From positions 1,302,001 to 1,366,000 of the forward strand of contig JAPNXP010000009.1 in assembly GCA_028753945.1 (NCBI GenBank): a stretch of 64,000 nucleotides of DNA, in the 5' to 3' direction. Below are positions 9,827 to 19,420 of this stretch, in pieces; the stretch's first letter is position 1, and every line of letters begins with the position of its first letter. Under the pieces are notes generated by a model. That model was not told where the DNA came from. It did not search any database and saw only the letters and a program-made list of their open reading frames with translations. A program made the position numbers and the translations under genes. This stretch comes from Hexactinellida sp. DTS-2022. Lineage: Eukaryota > Porifera > Hexactinellida.

Positions 9827-12800
9827 ATGGCAGCAAAAAATTTAGAAGATTACAATTTCAAATGGTTGTCAGGGTGCGTTGAGGAATGGCTGCTCAAGTC
9901 AGGTAAGAAGAATGGGTTCTCTTTGAAGGAAAATAAAAATGATCGCGTCTACATAACTTGTCCCGGTTCTTTTGGAGAGGTGTACATTGAGCTCAATGAC
10001 CAGGGGCTCTCGCTATGGAGTGAACAATCTTCTCTACAAACGTTAATACAGAACAGTAGAATCCTTGATATGTTAGAGGGATCTCAGTCGGGGCCTCTTA
10101 ACCCTGTGCCCGCGCTAGAACTGTTTGCCACTTGCGTGGCTGAAGATCAGAAGAGCGAGCAGGGCACGGACCTGGACGAACTCAGCGATGAGGATAACCA
10201 ACCAGGTTATTTTTTTATTATAATTAAATTCAGATTGTCTCTATATAACTATCTAGTTTTTACCCGTCACATAACTTTGGCCTGTGATAATAATTAATGG
10301 TAAAATTCTCATTATCATAATTTGATTATTTCATGAAAGCATACGTACTTTAATAATATCGCTTTGCAAATATTCTAATTTATGAGTGTTATTTGATAAT
10401 ACGCAATCGTTGGGTGCTTGTAATAATTTCTGCCTTTGTTCCTAGCTAATTGCGGCTATAATATAGTGCAGTGTGTTATAATACTACAGAATTGGCCATT
10501 ATGACAATAATTTCGGTAGAAAAATCTAAAATTACAGCTGTGCCTACAGCATCTTCCTTTGAAGGCACTATCTTTTGGTGGTTGGTGGTTGGATAGTGCC
10601 TCCAAAGAACATGCTATCAGCCAAGCTGTAATTTTAGATTTTTGTCATGTCATGGTCACTATAAAGGTGTTAAACCATTTCAGAAAGGTGTTTCGGAAGG
10701 TAACGACCCTTGGAGTGTTGGAAATTTCCAGTTTACTACATTTCAGAGATATTCAAGTTTCAGTAGAATATAATAGGTGTTAGTCAGGATTTTTCTATGC
10801 ATGTTGGGTAGTCGTTGGCCAACCAACACATTCGAATTAGAAAATTTACAAAATTGTATAAATATTTATTAATATCACATTTTTGACGATGTCATCATCA
10901 CCCATTTGTAGAGGTGTTACGTGGCATAATGATCAATTAATAAATTGGAAGTTTGTTTCTATCTTGTATCATATCTGAGATTATTGATACATATTTAGCT
11001 AATTAGTCTAAATATTTATTAAAATTATTAATAATTTAACACCAATTTCAGTTATAAATAGTAATTTAAAATCAATTTGATTACAATACTTGAATTCAGC
11101 ACACTCGATAACCCCTATAAACAAATTGGAAGCATCTCTATATGTTAATTAAATAGAAATTGAATTTATAATACGTAGTTAGAATTAATTAGGGTAATTA
11201 CGCCAGTATATTAATAGTGCAATAATATTCTTGCAGAAGGAATATACTCACATATTCTGTCGTTGTCATGAATATAATCTTAGTTTTCAATTAGTGAAAT
11301 AGAAGCCTACTCGATCTCAACAAGTTGAATCAATATAATTATCACAAGTTAAAACAATATAATTAGATTGAACAGACGTGTTAGTAAACAAAGGAAATTA
11401 AGACCTCAATTGTGGCACAAACGAAGCCCAGTTTAAAAATTCGTGCACTGTGTTAGTGTATAATTAAATTCTCTATCGAATGCACATAAATTGAATATAC
11501 GGGCACTATTTATTGTTCCTGTTGTGATATTAAACAGGTGCAAAAATGTGTCCAAAAAATTTAATCAAAAATCGTGACTCCAGTTGCACATCTGCAATCA
11601 ATTAGACACCTGTCCTGAAATTTCAGTTCTTAGTAAATAAAACTCTGTTTTGTGGATGAGCTACGAATAAATAATAATAATAATATACCAAGGCAGTCAC
11701 TAAGTATACCATATAATATTATAGGAAATTAAAGCGCCATGAAATTAACGCGAATTTCTCCAAATCGCGTCAATTTCCTTCGCGATAATTTCATGGAGCG
11801 TCAGATGTGCAACTAGGTTGAAAGGATATATATACCATGTCTATCAAGTAGATTGGAAGCGTATTTGGGCACAATAAATAGTATTTAATCAGGAGATTAA
11901 TAATCCTGAATTTTTACTAAAATTTATTCGCGTTAATTTCATGTATTTGAAAATGTTCAGCTCCAATTCGCGTTAATTTCCTTCGCGTTAATTTAATGGC
12001 GCGTTGATTTCCTATAATAATAAGGTAGTCGGCATAGTAAAAATATAATGCGGGCGGTGGAGCTGAAACAAGTATGTGGCCTTATACTGGGTAATTAACT
12101 AATTTAAGTTAACATACAAAATCCTATTTAATATATAACATTATTGGTTAAATCTTTTTGCAGATAACTATGAATGCTTTTGTTTTTTAACGAAATTTAG
12201 TTGGGCTGACTGGAGCCTATTCGTATAAGTGCTTTTTCCTCAAAAGTCCTTAAAAATTAAATCTCGGAAGCAAAATCAACCATAATTTTTAATTAAACCG
12301 GTATTTGATTTTGTTGCAATCGTTTAAAAGATGAACTGGCATAACAGCTGTAGCCAATAAGCTGATACTTTCGTGACTGGTTATCTAATCCTGCATTAAT
12401 GATTTCATTCGAACATATACATATGAGTATAAATTAATAACATAATTCGAGCCCAGGCCAGTCTTAAATTTACACGGTTTACTATTATTAGATTTAGTGG
12501 TGGAGTAGATTAAACGTCTCCAGTTAATGGTATTACATAATTATATATTAGAACAATTAATTGATGGCCAAAAAAGGAATTTAAAAAATAATTTCGAGTT
12601 TAGTTTTGTCCGGTATTACTGTTTCCCCCTAAGTACGTAATACAAATATTGTATATGCAGATGACAACATTGTTTCAGATGATGATCTGGCTGACGATGA
12701 ATTAGATTACTATGGAGCTGATGATTTGATTGACGAGCAACCTGGAGAAGTTGTGAAAGAGAAACAGAAGGAACCGGACGATGGACCTACTGCGGACCAG

Positions 12801-15789
12801 TTCTTTACAGGAGACGGGAGTCCAATGGCTATACAGCGATTGCTCCTAGATCTGAAGAATATGAACAAAATCGGAACCAAGAAAGTCAGATATAATTTAT
12901 GCTAATTATGAATTTAGTATATGTATGGTTAACCTGTACAATATTGTTTGGTGTTTTTCAGAAATAACTGAGGCGAAATTATACAATCCAGATAAATAAC
13001 TAACACGTTGTGTTAATTATGTATCTGGATTGCATAATTAACACGTTGTGTTAATCATGTATCTGGATTGCATAATTAACACGTTGTGTTAATCATGTAT
13101 CTGGATTGTATAATTAACACGTTGTGTTAATCATGTATCTGGATTGTATAATTTCGCCTCAGTTATTTCTGAAAAACACCAAACAATATTGTACAGGTTA
13201 ACCATACATATACTAAATTCATAATTAGCATAAATTATATCTGACTTTCTTGGTTCCGATTTTGTTCATATTCTTCAGATCTAGGAGCAATCGCTGTATA
13301 GCCATTGGACTCCCGTCTCCTGTAAAGAACTGGTCCGCAGTAGGTCCATCGTCCGGTTCCTTCTGTTTCTCTTTCACAACTTCTCCAGGTTGCTCGTCAA
13401 TCAAATCATCAGCTCCATAGTAATCTAATTCATCGTCAGCCAGATCATCATCTGAAGCGATGTTGTCATCTGTATATACAATATTTATATTACAGTAGAA
13501 CCTCGTTAGTACGAACACATTTAATACGAATTTCCGGATAAGACGAACAAACAGATCCACAAAATCAAGTCCCTACAATGGCTATTGAATGGATATTACT
13601 CAGGTTAATACGAACTCCGGATAAAGCGAACAAAATTTTCACCGTCCGTTGGTGTTCGTATTAACGAGGTTCCACTGGATGTACTTAGGGGGAAACAGTA
13701 ATACCGGACAAAAGTAAACTCGAAATTATTTTTAAATTCCTTTTTGGCCATCAATATCAAGTGTTCAATTGTTCTAATTTATAAATATGTAATATCATAA
13801 CTGGAGACGTTTAATTAATCTACTCCACCACCAAATCTAAATATAGTAAACCGTGTAAAATTAAGACTGGCATGGGCTCGAATTATGTTATTCAATTTAT
13901 ACTCACTAGCGCGCTTCGCTTGCTAGGTCGCTTCGCGGCAGAACACAACCACCACACCAACCGCTTCACGGTTGGTGTGTGTGGTTTATACACTTCTAAC
14001 ATTGATTATAAAGCGTAAATACTAAATAGGCCTAAATAGTCAAATTTAGCAATGTGAAAATTAGTGATTACGTCATCATGCGATAATGAGTAAGCATATT
14101 GGCAATCTGGTGTGACCAACGTGTCCGCATCATTAATGTACATGTTCTATTAAATTTTCAGATTTTTATCTCTTAAGGACGGGAATTATGTGCGATTAAG
14201 TGAATTTTCATGCTTCTCGAAATGTGACAATGACGTCATAACTTGTCGAGGTGTGAGAAATTTCGAGTGGAAACCTCAACTTGTTGGCGGGGCCAAAAGT
14301 TACCCCTATATGCCAAAAATCACATTTTGATACCGTCCAGTTTCTTCAATCAACTGTTTTTCGAAACTGTGACGTCATAAACCCGTTATTTTGTTTCAAA
14401 AACCATTAGATCGTTGTCGCAGTACAAAATTACCCCTGTATACAAATTTTCAGCTTTCTAGGACTCGTAGTCTTTCCAATTAATGTGGTTATCTAATTCC
14501 TGTATTAATGATTTAATTTGAACATATACATACGAGTATAAATTGAATAGCATAATTCGAGCCCATGCCAGTCTTAAATTTACACGGTTTACTATAATTA
14601 GATTTGGTGGTGGAGTAGATTAAATGTCTCCAGTTAATGGTATTACATAATCATTATATTAGAACAATTAATTGATTGCCAAAAAAGGAATTTAAAAAAT
14701 AATTTCGAGTTTAGTTTTGTCCGGTATTACTGTTTCCTCCTAAGTACATAATACAAATATTGTATATACAGATGACAACATCGCTTCAGATGATGATCTG
14801 GCTGACGATGAATTAGATTACTATGGAGCTGATGATTTGATTGACGAGCAACCTGGAGAAGTTGTGAAAGAGAAACAGAAGGAACCGGACGATGGACCTA
14901 CTGCGGACCAGTTCTTTACAGGAGACGGGAGTCCAATGGCTATACAGCGATTGCTCCTAGATCTGAAGAATATGAACAAAATCGGTACCAAGTAAGTCAG
15001 ATATAATTTATGCTAATTATGAATTCAGGATATGTATGTGGTTAACCTATACAATATTGTTTGGTATTTTTCAGAAATAACTGAGGCGAAATTATACAAT
15101 CCATATACATAAGTAACTAACGTACTTAAATAAGCGTGAGTGAACAGGTAGTCAGGCTAGTCAAAGGTTCATGAACTGAACTGAACTGAACTGAAATATT
15201 AAACTGACCCAAACTTTAATGCTGAAAAGTACCTGAAAGTTACCTGAGCTGATTGACCTGAAATTAACAGAATTACACTGAAACGACCTGATATAATCTG
15301 AAATAATAAGAATTACTGAACAGATTGTATTATTTGCTGCCATTCTGTAGATACGGGTTTAACGGCGTGCCGAGAGGAGATAACTTGTTCCTATGGGATG
15401 TTAAGTTGATGGACTTTGAGAAAGGAACTAAACTATCCAAAGACATTCAGAGATGGGCAAAAGCAGCTAAACGCGAAGAGTGCATTTACATGGAGATGAA
15501 GTTCCCCAAGGAATACCCGATGCTCCCACCTTTCGTCCGAATCCTGAGACCCAGATTCCAGTTCCTGACTGGCCACATCACAATAGGCGGGAGTATATGC
15601 ATGCAGGTGCTAACGCGCAGCGGCTGGCAGCCCACGAATGACATTGAGTCTGTGCTGGTGCAGATCCGAGCTCAGATTTGCGCAGACCCTAACGCGAGTC
15701 TAAACGTAGGCGACAACTCGGATTACAACGAGTCAGAGGCCAGGAGCGCTTTCGAGCGAATGTGCATAAGATATGGCTGGAAGAATTGA
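9827..15789 (+). CDS. UBE2Q-family ubiquitin-conjugating enzyme (3 exons)
   Basis: Exons are 9827-10205, 14772-14991 and 15351-15789. Joins are phase 1 (CCAG|GTTATT to TATACAG|ATGAC) and phase 2 (CCAA|GTAAGT to CTGTAG|ATACG), giving 345 residues. Exon 1 encodes the RWD-like N-terminus, exon 2 an acidic linker (SDDDLADDELDYYGADD) and the first UBC helix, and exon 3 the UBC core. The catalytic cysteine is about residue 283 in GGSICMQVLTRSGW, matching UBE2Q GGAICMELLTKQGW; PMLPPFVRI and the NDIESVLVQI helix also match. Known role: a cytosolic/nuclear E2 that passes ubiquitin to substrates. Intron 1 (4.6 kb) is packed with repeats and two dead copies of exon 2; intron 2 is 359 bp with degenerate CTGAA repeats. 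Q1 versus Q2 cannot be decided. Confidence 0.9.
10520..10643. repeat. Long hairpin, copy 1 of a two-copy family
   Basis: The left arm AAAAATCTAAAATTACAGCT pairs with AGCTGTAATTTTAGATTTTT on the right. A second block, GGCACTATC with GGATAGTGCC, closes the inner stem around a loop TTTTGGTGGTTGG. The same architecture occurs at 41121-41249 with paired base changes in the stem. It lies in UBE2Q intron 1. Confidence 0.85.
11723..12013. mobile_element. MITE with 32-bp terminal inverted repeats
   Basis: The left end begins AGGAAATTAAAGCGCCATGA and the right end is its inverse (ending GCGTTGATTTCCT), with three mismatches over 32 bases. Subterminal copies of TTCGCGTTAATTTCAT are repeated inside. Flanks are runs of ATA/TAT, so the target duplication cannot be fixed. 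It is non-coding and superfamily unknown. It sits in UBE2Q intron 1. Confidence 0.8.
12661..12880 (+). pseudogene. Dead copy 1 of UBE2Q exon 2 (same strand)
   Basis: A 220-bp copy of exon 2 (14772-14991). The acceptor is intact (TATGCAG|ATGAC). The donor is broken: ACCAA|GAAAGT where the working exon has ACCAA|GTAAGT. The exon starts ACAACATTGTTTC where the working copy and copy 2 have ACAACATCGCTTC. If read through, the frame meets a stop seven codons past the lost donor. Confidence 0.9.
13000..13152. repeat. Four tandem 38-bp units at the palindrome centre
   Basis: The unit contains TAACACGTTGTGTTAAT followed by CATGTATCTGGATTG and CATAATT, repeated four times head to tail with very few changes. 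Each unit holds a small palindrome (TAACAC-GTT-GTGTTA). It occupies the loop between the inverted exon copies. Confidence 0.9.
13250..13469 (-). pseudogene. Dead copy 2 of UBE2Q exon 2 (inverted)
   Basis: The reverse complement of this 220-bp stretch is another copy of exon 2. The acceptor is intact (TATACAG|ATGAC). The donor has the same GT-to-GA loss as copy 1 (ACCAA|GAAAGT), but the exon start (ACAACATCGCTTC) matches the working exon. Lying antisense inside the intron, it could pair with the real exon 2 in the pre-mRNA. Confidence 0.9.
13493..13677. mobile_element. pogo/Tigger-like MITE in the right arm
   Basis: The ends CAGTAGAACCTCGTTAGTAC and their inverse GTATTAACGAGGTTCCACTG are about 24 bp long. 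The left flank is TA. Internal words (TACGAACTCCGGATAA) echo the ends. This style of end is typical of pogo/Tigger elements with TA target sites. It is absent from the two sister copies, so it arrived after the duplication. Confidence 0.8.
13906..14470 (-). mobile_element. Helitron-like fragment (3' end with hairpin and CTAG)
   Basis: On the minus strand the element ends in a GC-rich hairpin (AGCAAGCGAAGCGCGCTAG) followed by host T, the CTRR-type terminus of Helitrons; on the plus strand it starts CTAGCGCGC after A. Its other part (CCTAGAAAGCTGAAAATTTGTAT and GGGGTAATTTTGTACTGC) is shared with 30950-31330. No Rep/helicase is present. The 5' end is not clear. Confidence 0.5.
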
Positions 15790-16195
15790 AATATTCATTA
15801 GTTTAATTGAGTTATTTAATTAATAACAAGCTGAGGTTTTTAACATATAGATTGAATGTTGTACATACATATTCCATTGTTTGATTTGTTTCAAAATGGT
15901 GTGTTAAACTAAAATAGACTAACTGGAGACTTGTTTGGTAAAGTTAGATCTTACTCAGCCGTTCTCAGAACTAGCTTATAATTGTGTTTTGTAAAAACTA
16001 ATTGGGTATTAGTACTTATGTTCATAAACCAGAACAATAACAAATTAATTTAAATAATTGCACTTGTAAATTACTTTATTACTGTTGGGACATTTTGCAT
16101 TATTATCATCATTTTGAGAATACAAGTAGATTAACTATTGATAATATCAACCAAACAATCAAACAATTGTCCTAATCCTTGGTAGTAATAATCCA
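15790..16195. other. Convergent 3' intergenic spacer; nothing recognised
   Basis: An AT-rich spacer of about 400 bp between the UBE2Q stop and the GPR89 stop. It must hold both 3' ends. No other feature was seen. Confidence 0.6.
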
Positions 16196-17581
16196 TTAGC
16201 TGAACTGCGGTTTCTCCACGGGTGTCTTGTGTGCTAGATACAAACAACCCATGCTGATGAGTGCGCTGATTAGAAATATCAGATCAAACCATTTGTGGTA
16301 GATATCGAACTGTAGATCCCCGAATACATTTGTAATAGAATTCCTGTACTTTGAAGGAAGGTTCATGCGCATCAGTAGCACAGTGGATACGAAGTACATT
16401 CCCATTATTTCTGCCAGGAATAGAACGATAAGATTAGAAGAACGGGAGCTAGACACGTTCGTAAATAGCTTTGAAAACGTGAGTAACAATCCGCGTATCG
16501 ACGTGATAACTATAATCCCAACCATCGAGAAAGAGATGAACTGATTCCAGAATGAAACATCCACGTTTATCTTGAGGTATACCACAATGATCTGTAGAGT
16601 TCTCGAGATAGGGTCTTGCTTCCCGACACGTTGCAGCAAAATGTTGATGGTAGTCATCACCAGTTTATAGCAGCAGTAAGCAGAGAATATATAGCCAACT
16701 GCGTTGAAGTATTTTCCCTTGAGGGTTTTTGAGAATTCCATTCGCTCCCTAATAGAGTGCAGTTCAACTGTCTCTAGGAAAAGCTGTCTCGCCAGTTCCT
16801 CGAGGGATTGGATCTCAGTGTTTAGCTGTCTGGAATCTTGCGAACCCCACCCTCCAGAGAAGTAACCCAATATCCGCCCAAATACCTGACCCGTTCCAGA
16901 TCTATTATTGGAAGGCTGGTATGAGTCCTTATCTAAGAGGACTAACTTCTTTTTCTTTACCAAAATCTGTTTCTCGGTTTCAAGCAGTTTGCTCTCCATG
17001 GCCTCAATGCTCTTCTCGTCTATCGGCTTTATGAAGTATGACATGTACGTGTAGGGCGCGTTTACCGCTCCGAACCCCGACAGAGCTCCTATCAGTGTAA
17101 CGCCGAGTATGCCGATTCTGCTAATGCACTCCTCGAGAGAGAGCAGAAAGCTAGTCGCGCCCAGGATAGAAAACGGCTGTCCCAACTTCCAAAATATGTA
17201 CATGAACGTTAGCCACCCAATTAGAGAAATAACACGCTGGTGCTTTGGCTTGGTAATAAATGGAATCATAGTTGCCAGGAGATATGCAAAGTAGACCGGG
17301 AGAATTACAATAAGGACAATAGTTATTCCAGTCAAACTAACAGTCCACCAAACTCCTTTCGAAATGCTGTGAAGATAATTCAGAATGTCCAATATTATCA
17401 TCTCAAAAAGTGTACACGAAAGCGAAAAGGTTATGGAAAATAATCCTTGGACAATTGCATTATGAACTTCATAATTTGCAAACAGCTGTTTCATAAAAAA
17501 CACCCATCCAATTGCGAAAAATATCACCTGGGAAACAAGTATGCCCAAGGAATCCGTTACTAACTGACCAATATCATCCAT
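16196..17581 (-). CDS. GPR89: Golgi pH regulator (GPR89/GPHR)
   Basis: A single exon of 461 residues, close to the vertebrate 455. I take the ATG at 17581 (MDDIGQLVTDSLGILV), because upstream in-frame codons lack ATG. About nine hydrophobic segments alternate with a central hydrophilic loop (about residues 190-290) carrying a coiled-coil-like stretch. Family marks include IPFITKPKHQRVISLIGWLTF, ALSGFGAVNAPYTYMSYF, and the C-terminal SSRSSNLIVLFLAEIMGMYFVS and PSKYRNSIT. Known role: an anion channel that helps acidify the Golgi, related to plant GTG proteins. The call rests on end-to-end similarity. Confidence 0.95.
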   Translation of the reverse strand: MDDIGQLVTDSLGILVSQVIFFAIGWVFFMKQLFANYEVHNAIVQGLFSITFSLSCTLFEMIILDILNYLHSISKGVWWTVSLTGITIVLIVILPVYFAYLLATMIPFITKPKHQRVISLIGWLTFMYIFWKLGQPFSILGATSFLLSLEECISRIGILGVTLIGALSGFGAVNAPYTYMSYFIKPIDEKSIEAMESKLLETEKQILVKKKKLVLLDKDSYQPSNNRSGTGQVFGRILGYFSGGWGSQDSRQLNTEIQSLEELARQLFLETVELHSIRERMEFSKTLKGKYFNAVGYIFSAYCCYKLVMTTINILLQRVGKQDPISRTLQIIVVYLKINVDVSFWNQFISFSMVGIIVITSIRGLLLTFSKLFTNVSSSRSSNLIVLFLAEIMGMYFVSTVLLMRMNLPSKYRNSITNVFGDLQFDIYHKWFDLIFLISALISMGCLYLAHKTPVEKPQFS

Positions 17582-18466
17582 TGAACTCAATTCATTCGTT
17601 ATAGAGGATAATTCATAGTCGATAACTGCATAGTTGATCTGGCTTGTGGTTCTGCAATAACTGGATAGCTACTAGTCTACTACACGGACATACTGTGATC
17701 AAATTAATAATTAACCTACTATAACTTGTCTCTGTCTAACAAGCCCGCAGAATAATTCATATGATCCCATTGGCAATGATGGGTAATCCAGAGTAATTAC
17801 TCGAACTATGCTAACAGCTTAATTCGAGGAATCTCTTGGTTAGTTATTAGACACACTGGTTGCTTACTGATTGGATTTCATTAGCAATTCATTGAACCCA
17901 AGTGTTAATTAAATACCTATTGGTCTTTTGCTTCAATACACACATTTTTGTTATATCTCTTCGCTTTTCTGAAGGCTACCCTCTCATGCATAGTAACTAC
18001 TTTTCTTGAATAAATAAAATTTCATTCTGGTAGAATCTTACATTAAAGAAGCAATATTATTAGGGTGGGAATCATGGGATTGCACAGTTAATGATCAATA
18101 CTTTTTGGATTGACAATCCCTCTAATTCACTCAGTGATCCATTTCAATTTTGTTATTAATAAAAGTTGTGGGTGGAGACAATTTCTCGTTGATTTTAGTT
18201 ATTATTGTAAAATCTAAGTATTCAAAGGAATTGGCTACTCCTAATTGTCTGGGACAATTAAATACTTACACGTTCCAGGTTGTTCAAGAGAGGTTGTCCA
18301 TCTCAGTGCTTTTTATAAGAACATTAACTGGAGCTTGTTACAAGGTCTGATTACACAATATAGAAATACATGTGATAATACCACAATTGTAGACAGCATA
18401 ACTAGATGTAATTGATTAAAATTAAGATTAAGATGATATCGGTGATATTATTAATAAGTGAATTTA
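17582..18466. other. Intergenic, AT-rich; no gene seen
   Basis: About 0.9 kb upstream of GPR89. The frames present are short and not gene-like. The GPR89 promoter should lie at its left end. No RNA gene was recognised. Confidence 0.5.
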
Positions 18467-18602
18467 CTTATCCACCGATCATCGGCGTTGTATTAAATAA
18501 CCTGGCTAGTTTCTACCAATGGTGTTTTTTATAAACCTGAAAAAACAATCGGTAGAAAGTAGCCAGGTTTTTTAATACTAACGCCGATGAACGGTGGGTA
18601 AG
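18467..18602. repeat. Foldback element with ~55-bp arms
   Basis: The left arm (ATCCACCGATCATCGGCG then TTAAATAACCTGGCTA and TTTCTACC) is the inverse of the right arm (GGTAGAAAGTAGCCAGGTTT then AACGCCGATGAACGGTGG). The loop is about 30 bp. Its outer right end was split by the adjacent hAT element, because TGGATAAGTAA at 18770 continues the mirror of TTACTTATCCA on the left. Confidence 0.85.
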
Positions 18603-18769
18603 CAAGGACGGATCCAGGCTAGAATTAGTGGGGGGGTGCAAATTTAAACCATAGCGTAATTATTACTCTAATTTAGCTATCTGTGAAATGTGACAGTCTC
18701 TGAGTCCAATCTCATGAAGAGTCGGGGGGGTGCGCATCCCCCCGCACCCCCCCGGTGGATCCGTGCCTG
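18603..18769. mobile_element. 167-bp hAT-like MITE with 8-bp target duplication
   Basis: The ends are CAAGGACGGATCCAGG and its inverse CCGGTGGATCCGTGCCTG. Flanks TGGGTAAG (18595-18602) and TGGATAAG (18770-18777) differ by one base. Long G and C runs (GGGGGGGTGC, GCACCCCCCC) form an inner stem. It inserted into the end of the foldback element on its left. Confidence 0.85.
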
Positions 18770-18930
18770 TGGATAAGTAACCTCTTAATTAATAAGTGTA
18801 GGTACGAATAAGTATAACCCTGCTGGATAATTTGTTGTTTTGCTGATTTCTAATTCAAAATTCTTGGAAAATATCTAACTTTACAAAAGTACGTGGTACG
18901 TACTTGTTTTTATCATTAAAAATTTCCACC

Positions 18931-19197
18931 ATGGACAAAGTGCAAAAACCGACAAAAAAATCTGAACAATTAATTTTACACAACGAACATCTATTTTTCC
19001 AAGCTAGTGTTATGTTTAAGTATGTACAGGCCCGGCGGAAGGAATTAGTTAGTGATCTGGCCAACTTGAGATCTTCGAGATCTCCACCCAGATGGCCGAC
19101 CATTTGGCCGGAAAACTTTGATTGTTTAAAAGTTGGTGAGGCCGGATTGACAAAAATATACGTCCGGCCCTTATACAAATGTTACATAACAAGCTGA
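18931..19197 (+). CDS. Small hypothetical ORF (88 aa), doubtful
   Basis: The ATG sits in a strong Kozak setting (TTCCACCATGG). The product begins MDKVQKPTKKSEQLILHNEH and continues with a helical, Lys/Arg-rich segment (FKYVQARRKELVSDLANL). The second half is read from DNA with GGCCCGGCGG/CCGTCCGGCCC and palindromic GGCCGACC-type words that look repeat-derived. I do not recognise it. It could be a first exon whose donor I cannot place, or a chance frame over a decayed repeat. Confidence 0.25.
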   Translation: MDKVQKPTKKSEQLILHNEHLFFQASVMFKYVQARRKELVSDLANLRSSRSPPRWPTIWPENFDCLKVGEAGLTKIYVRPLYKCYITS

Positions 19198-19420
19198 GAA
19201 TATTGATTCCTAATTGCCTACTTGTTACTGGTGTTGCACGCAGTGGAGTCAGTCGTGCCTGCGCCTGGCACTACAATAAGCGTCCCTGCGGATCATTCTA
19301 TTTTGCATAATAGTGAAAGTACATAAAATCCACTTCGTCGGCGGCCCTAGCAGGCCCTTGGTCCCTTTACACTAGATGAGAAAGTTTTAATTTATAATCT
19401 AGTTAGCTGAGTGTCGAAAT

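Larger units (their letters stand above)
10520..12050. repeat. ~1.5-kb dispersed repeat, copy 1 (begins with the hairpin)
   Basis: Blocks shared in the same order with 41121-42545 are: the hairpin, GTCATGTCATG versus CCATGTCATGAACGTCA, CACCCATTT then TTACG, TTTCTATCTT, then a block near 11563-11700 (AAATCGTGA, GACACCT then TCCTGAAA, AACTCTGTT) and a final GTCGGCATAGTAAAAA. A separate MITE (11723-12013) interrupts this copy just before its end. No coding potential is visible. The class is unknown. Confidence 0.55.
12424..13905. repeat. Inverted duplication containing UBE2Q exon-2 copies
   Basis: The left arm (about 12424-12995) and right arm (about 13152-13905) are inverse copies, separated by a 38-bp tandem repeat. 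The right arm is longer because a 185-bp MITE sits in it. A direct third copy covers about 14483-15107 and contains the working exon 2. All three share flanks such as CCGGTATTACTGTTTCC before the exon and ACAATATTGTTTGG after it. This is a segmental triplication within one intron. Confidence 0.9.

Noticed and set aside
10559..10783. 74-codon frame in UBE2Q intron 1
   Set aside because: Starts without ATG inside the hairpin repeat; no similarity to protein.
13225..13560. Separate minus-strand gene for an acidic protein
   Set aside because: It is the inverted dead copy of UBE2Q exon 2 plus part of a pogo-like MITE; it starts at a non-ATG codon and ends just past the lost donor.
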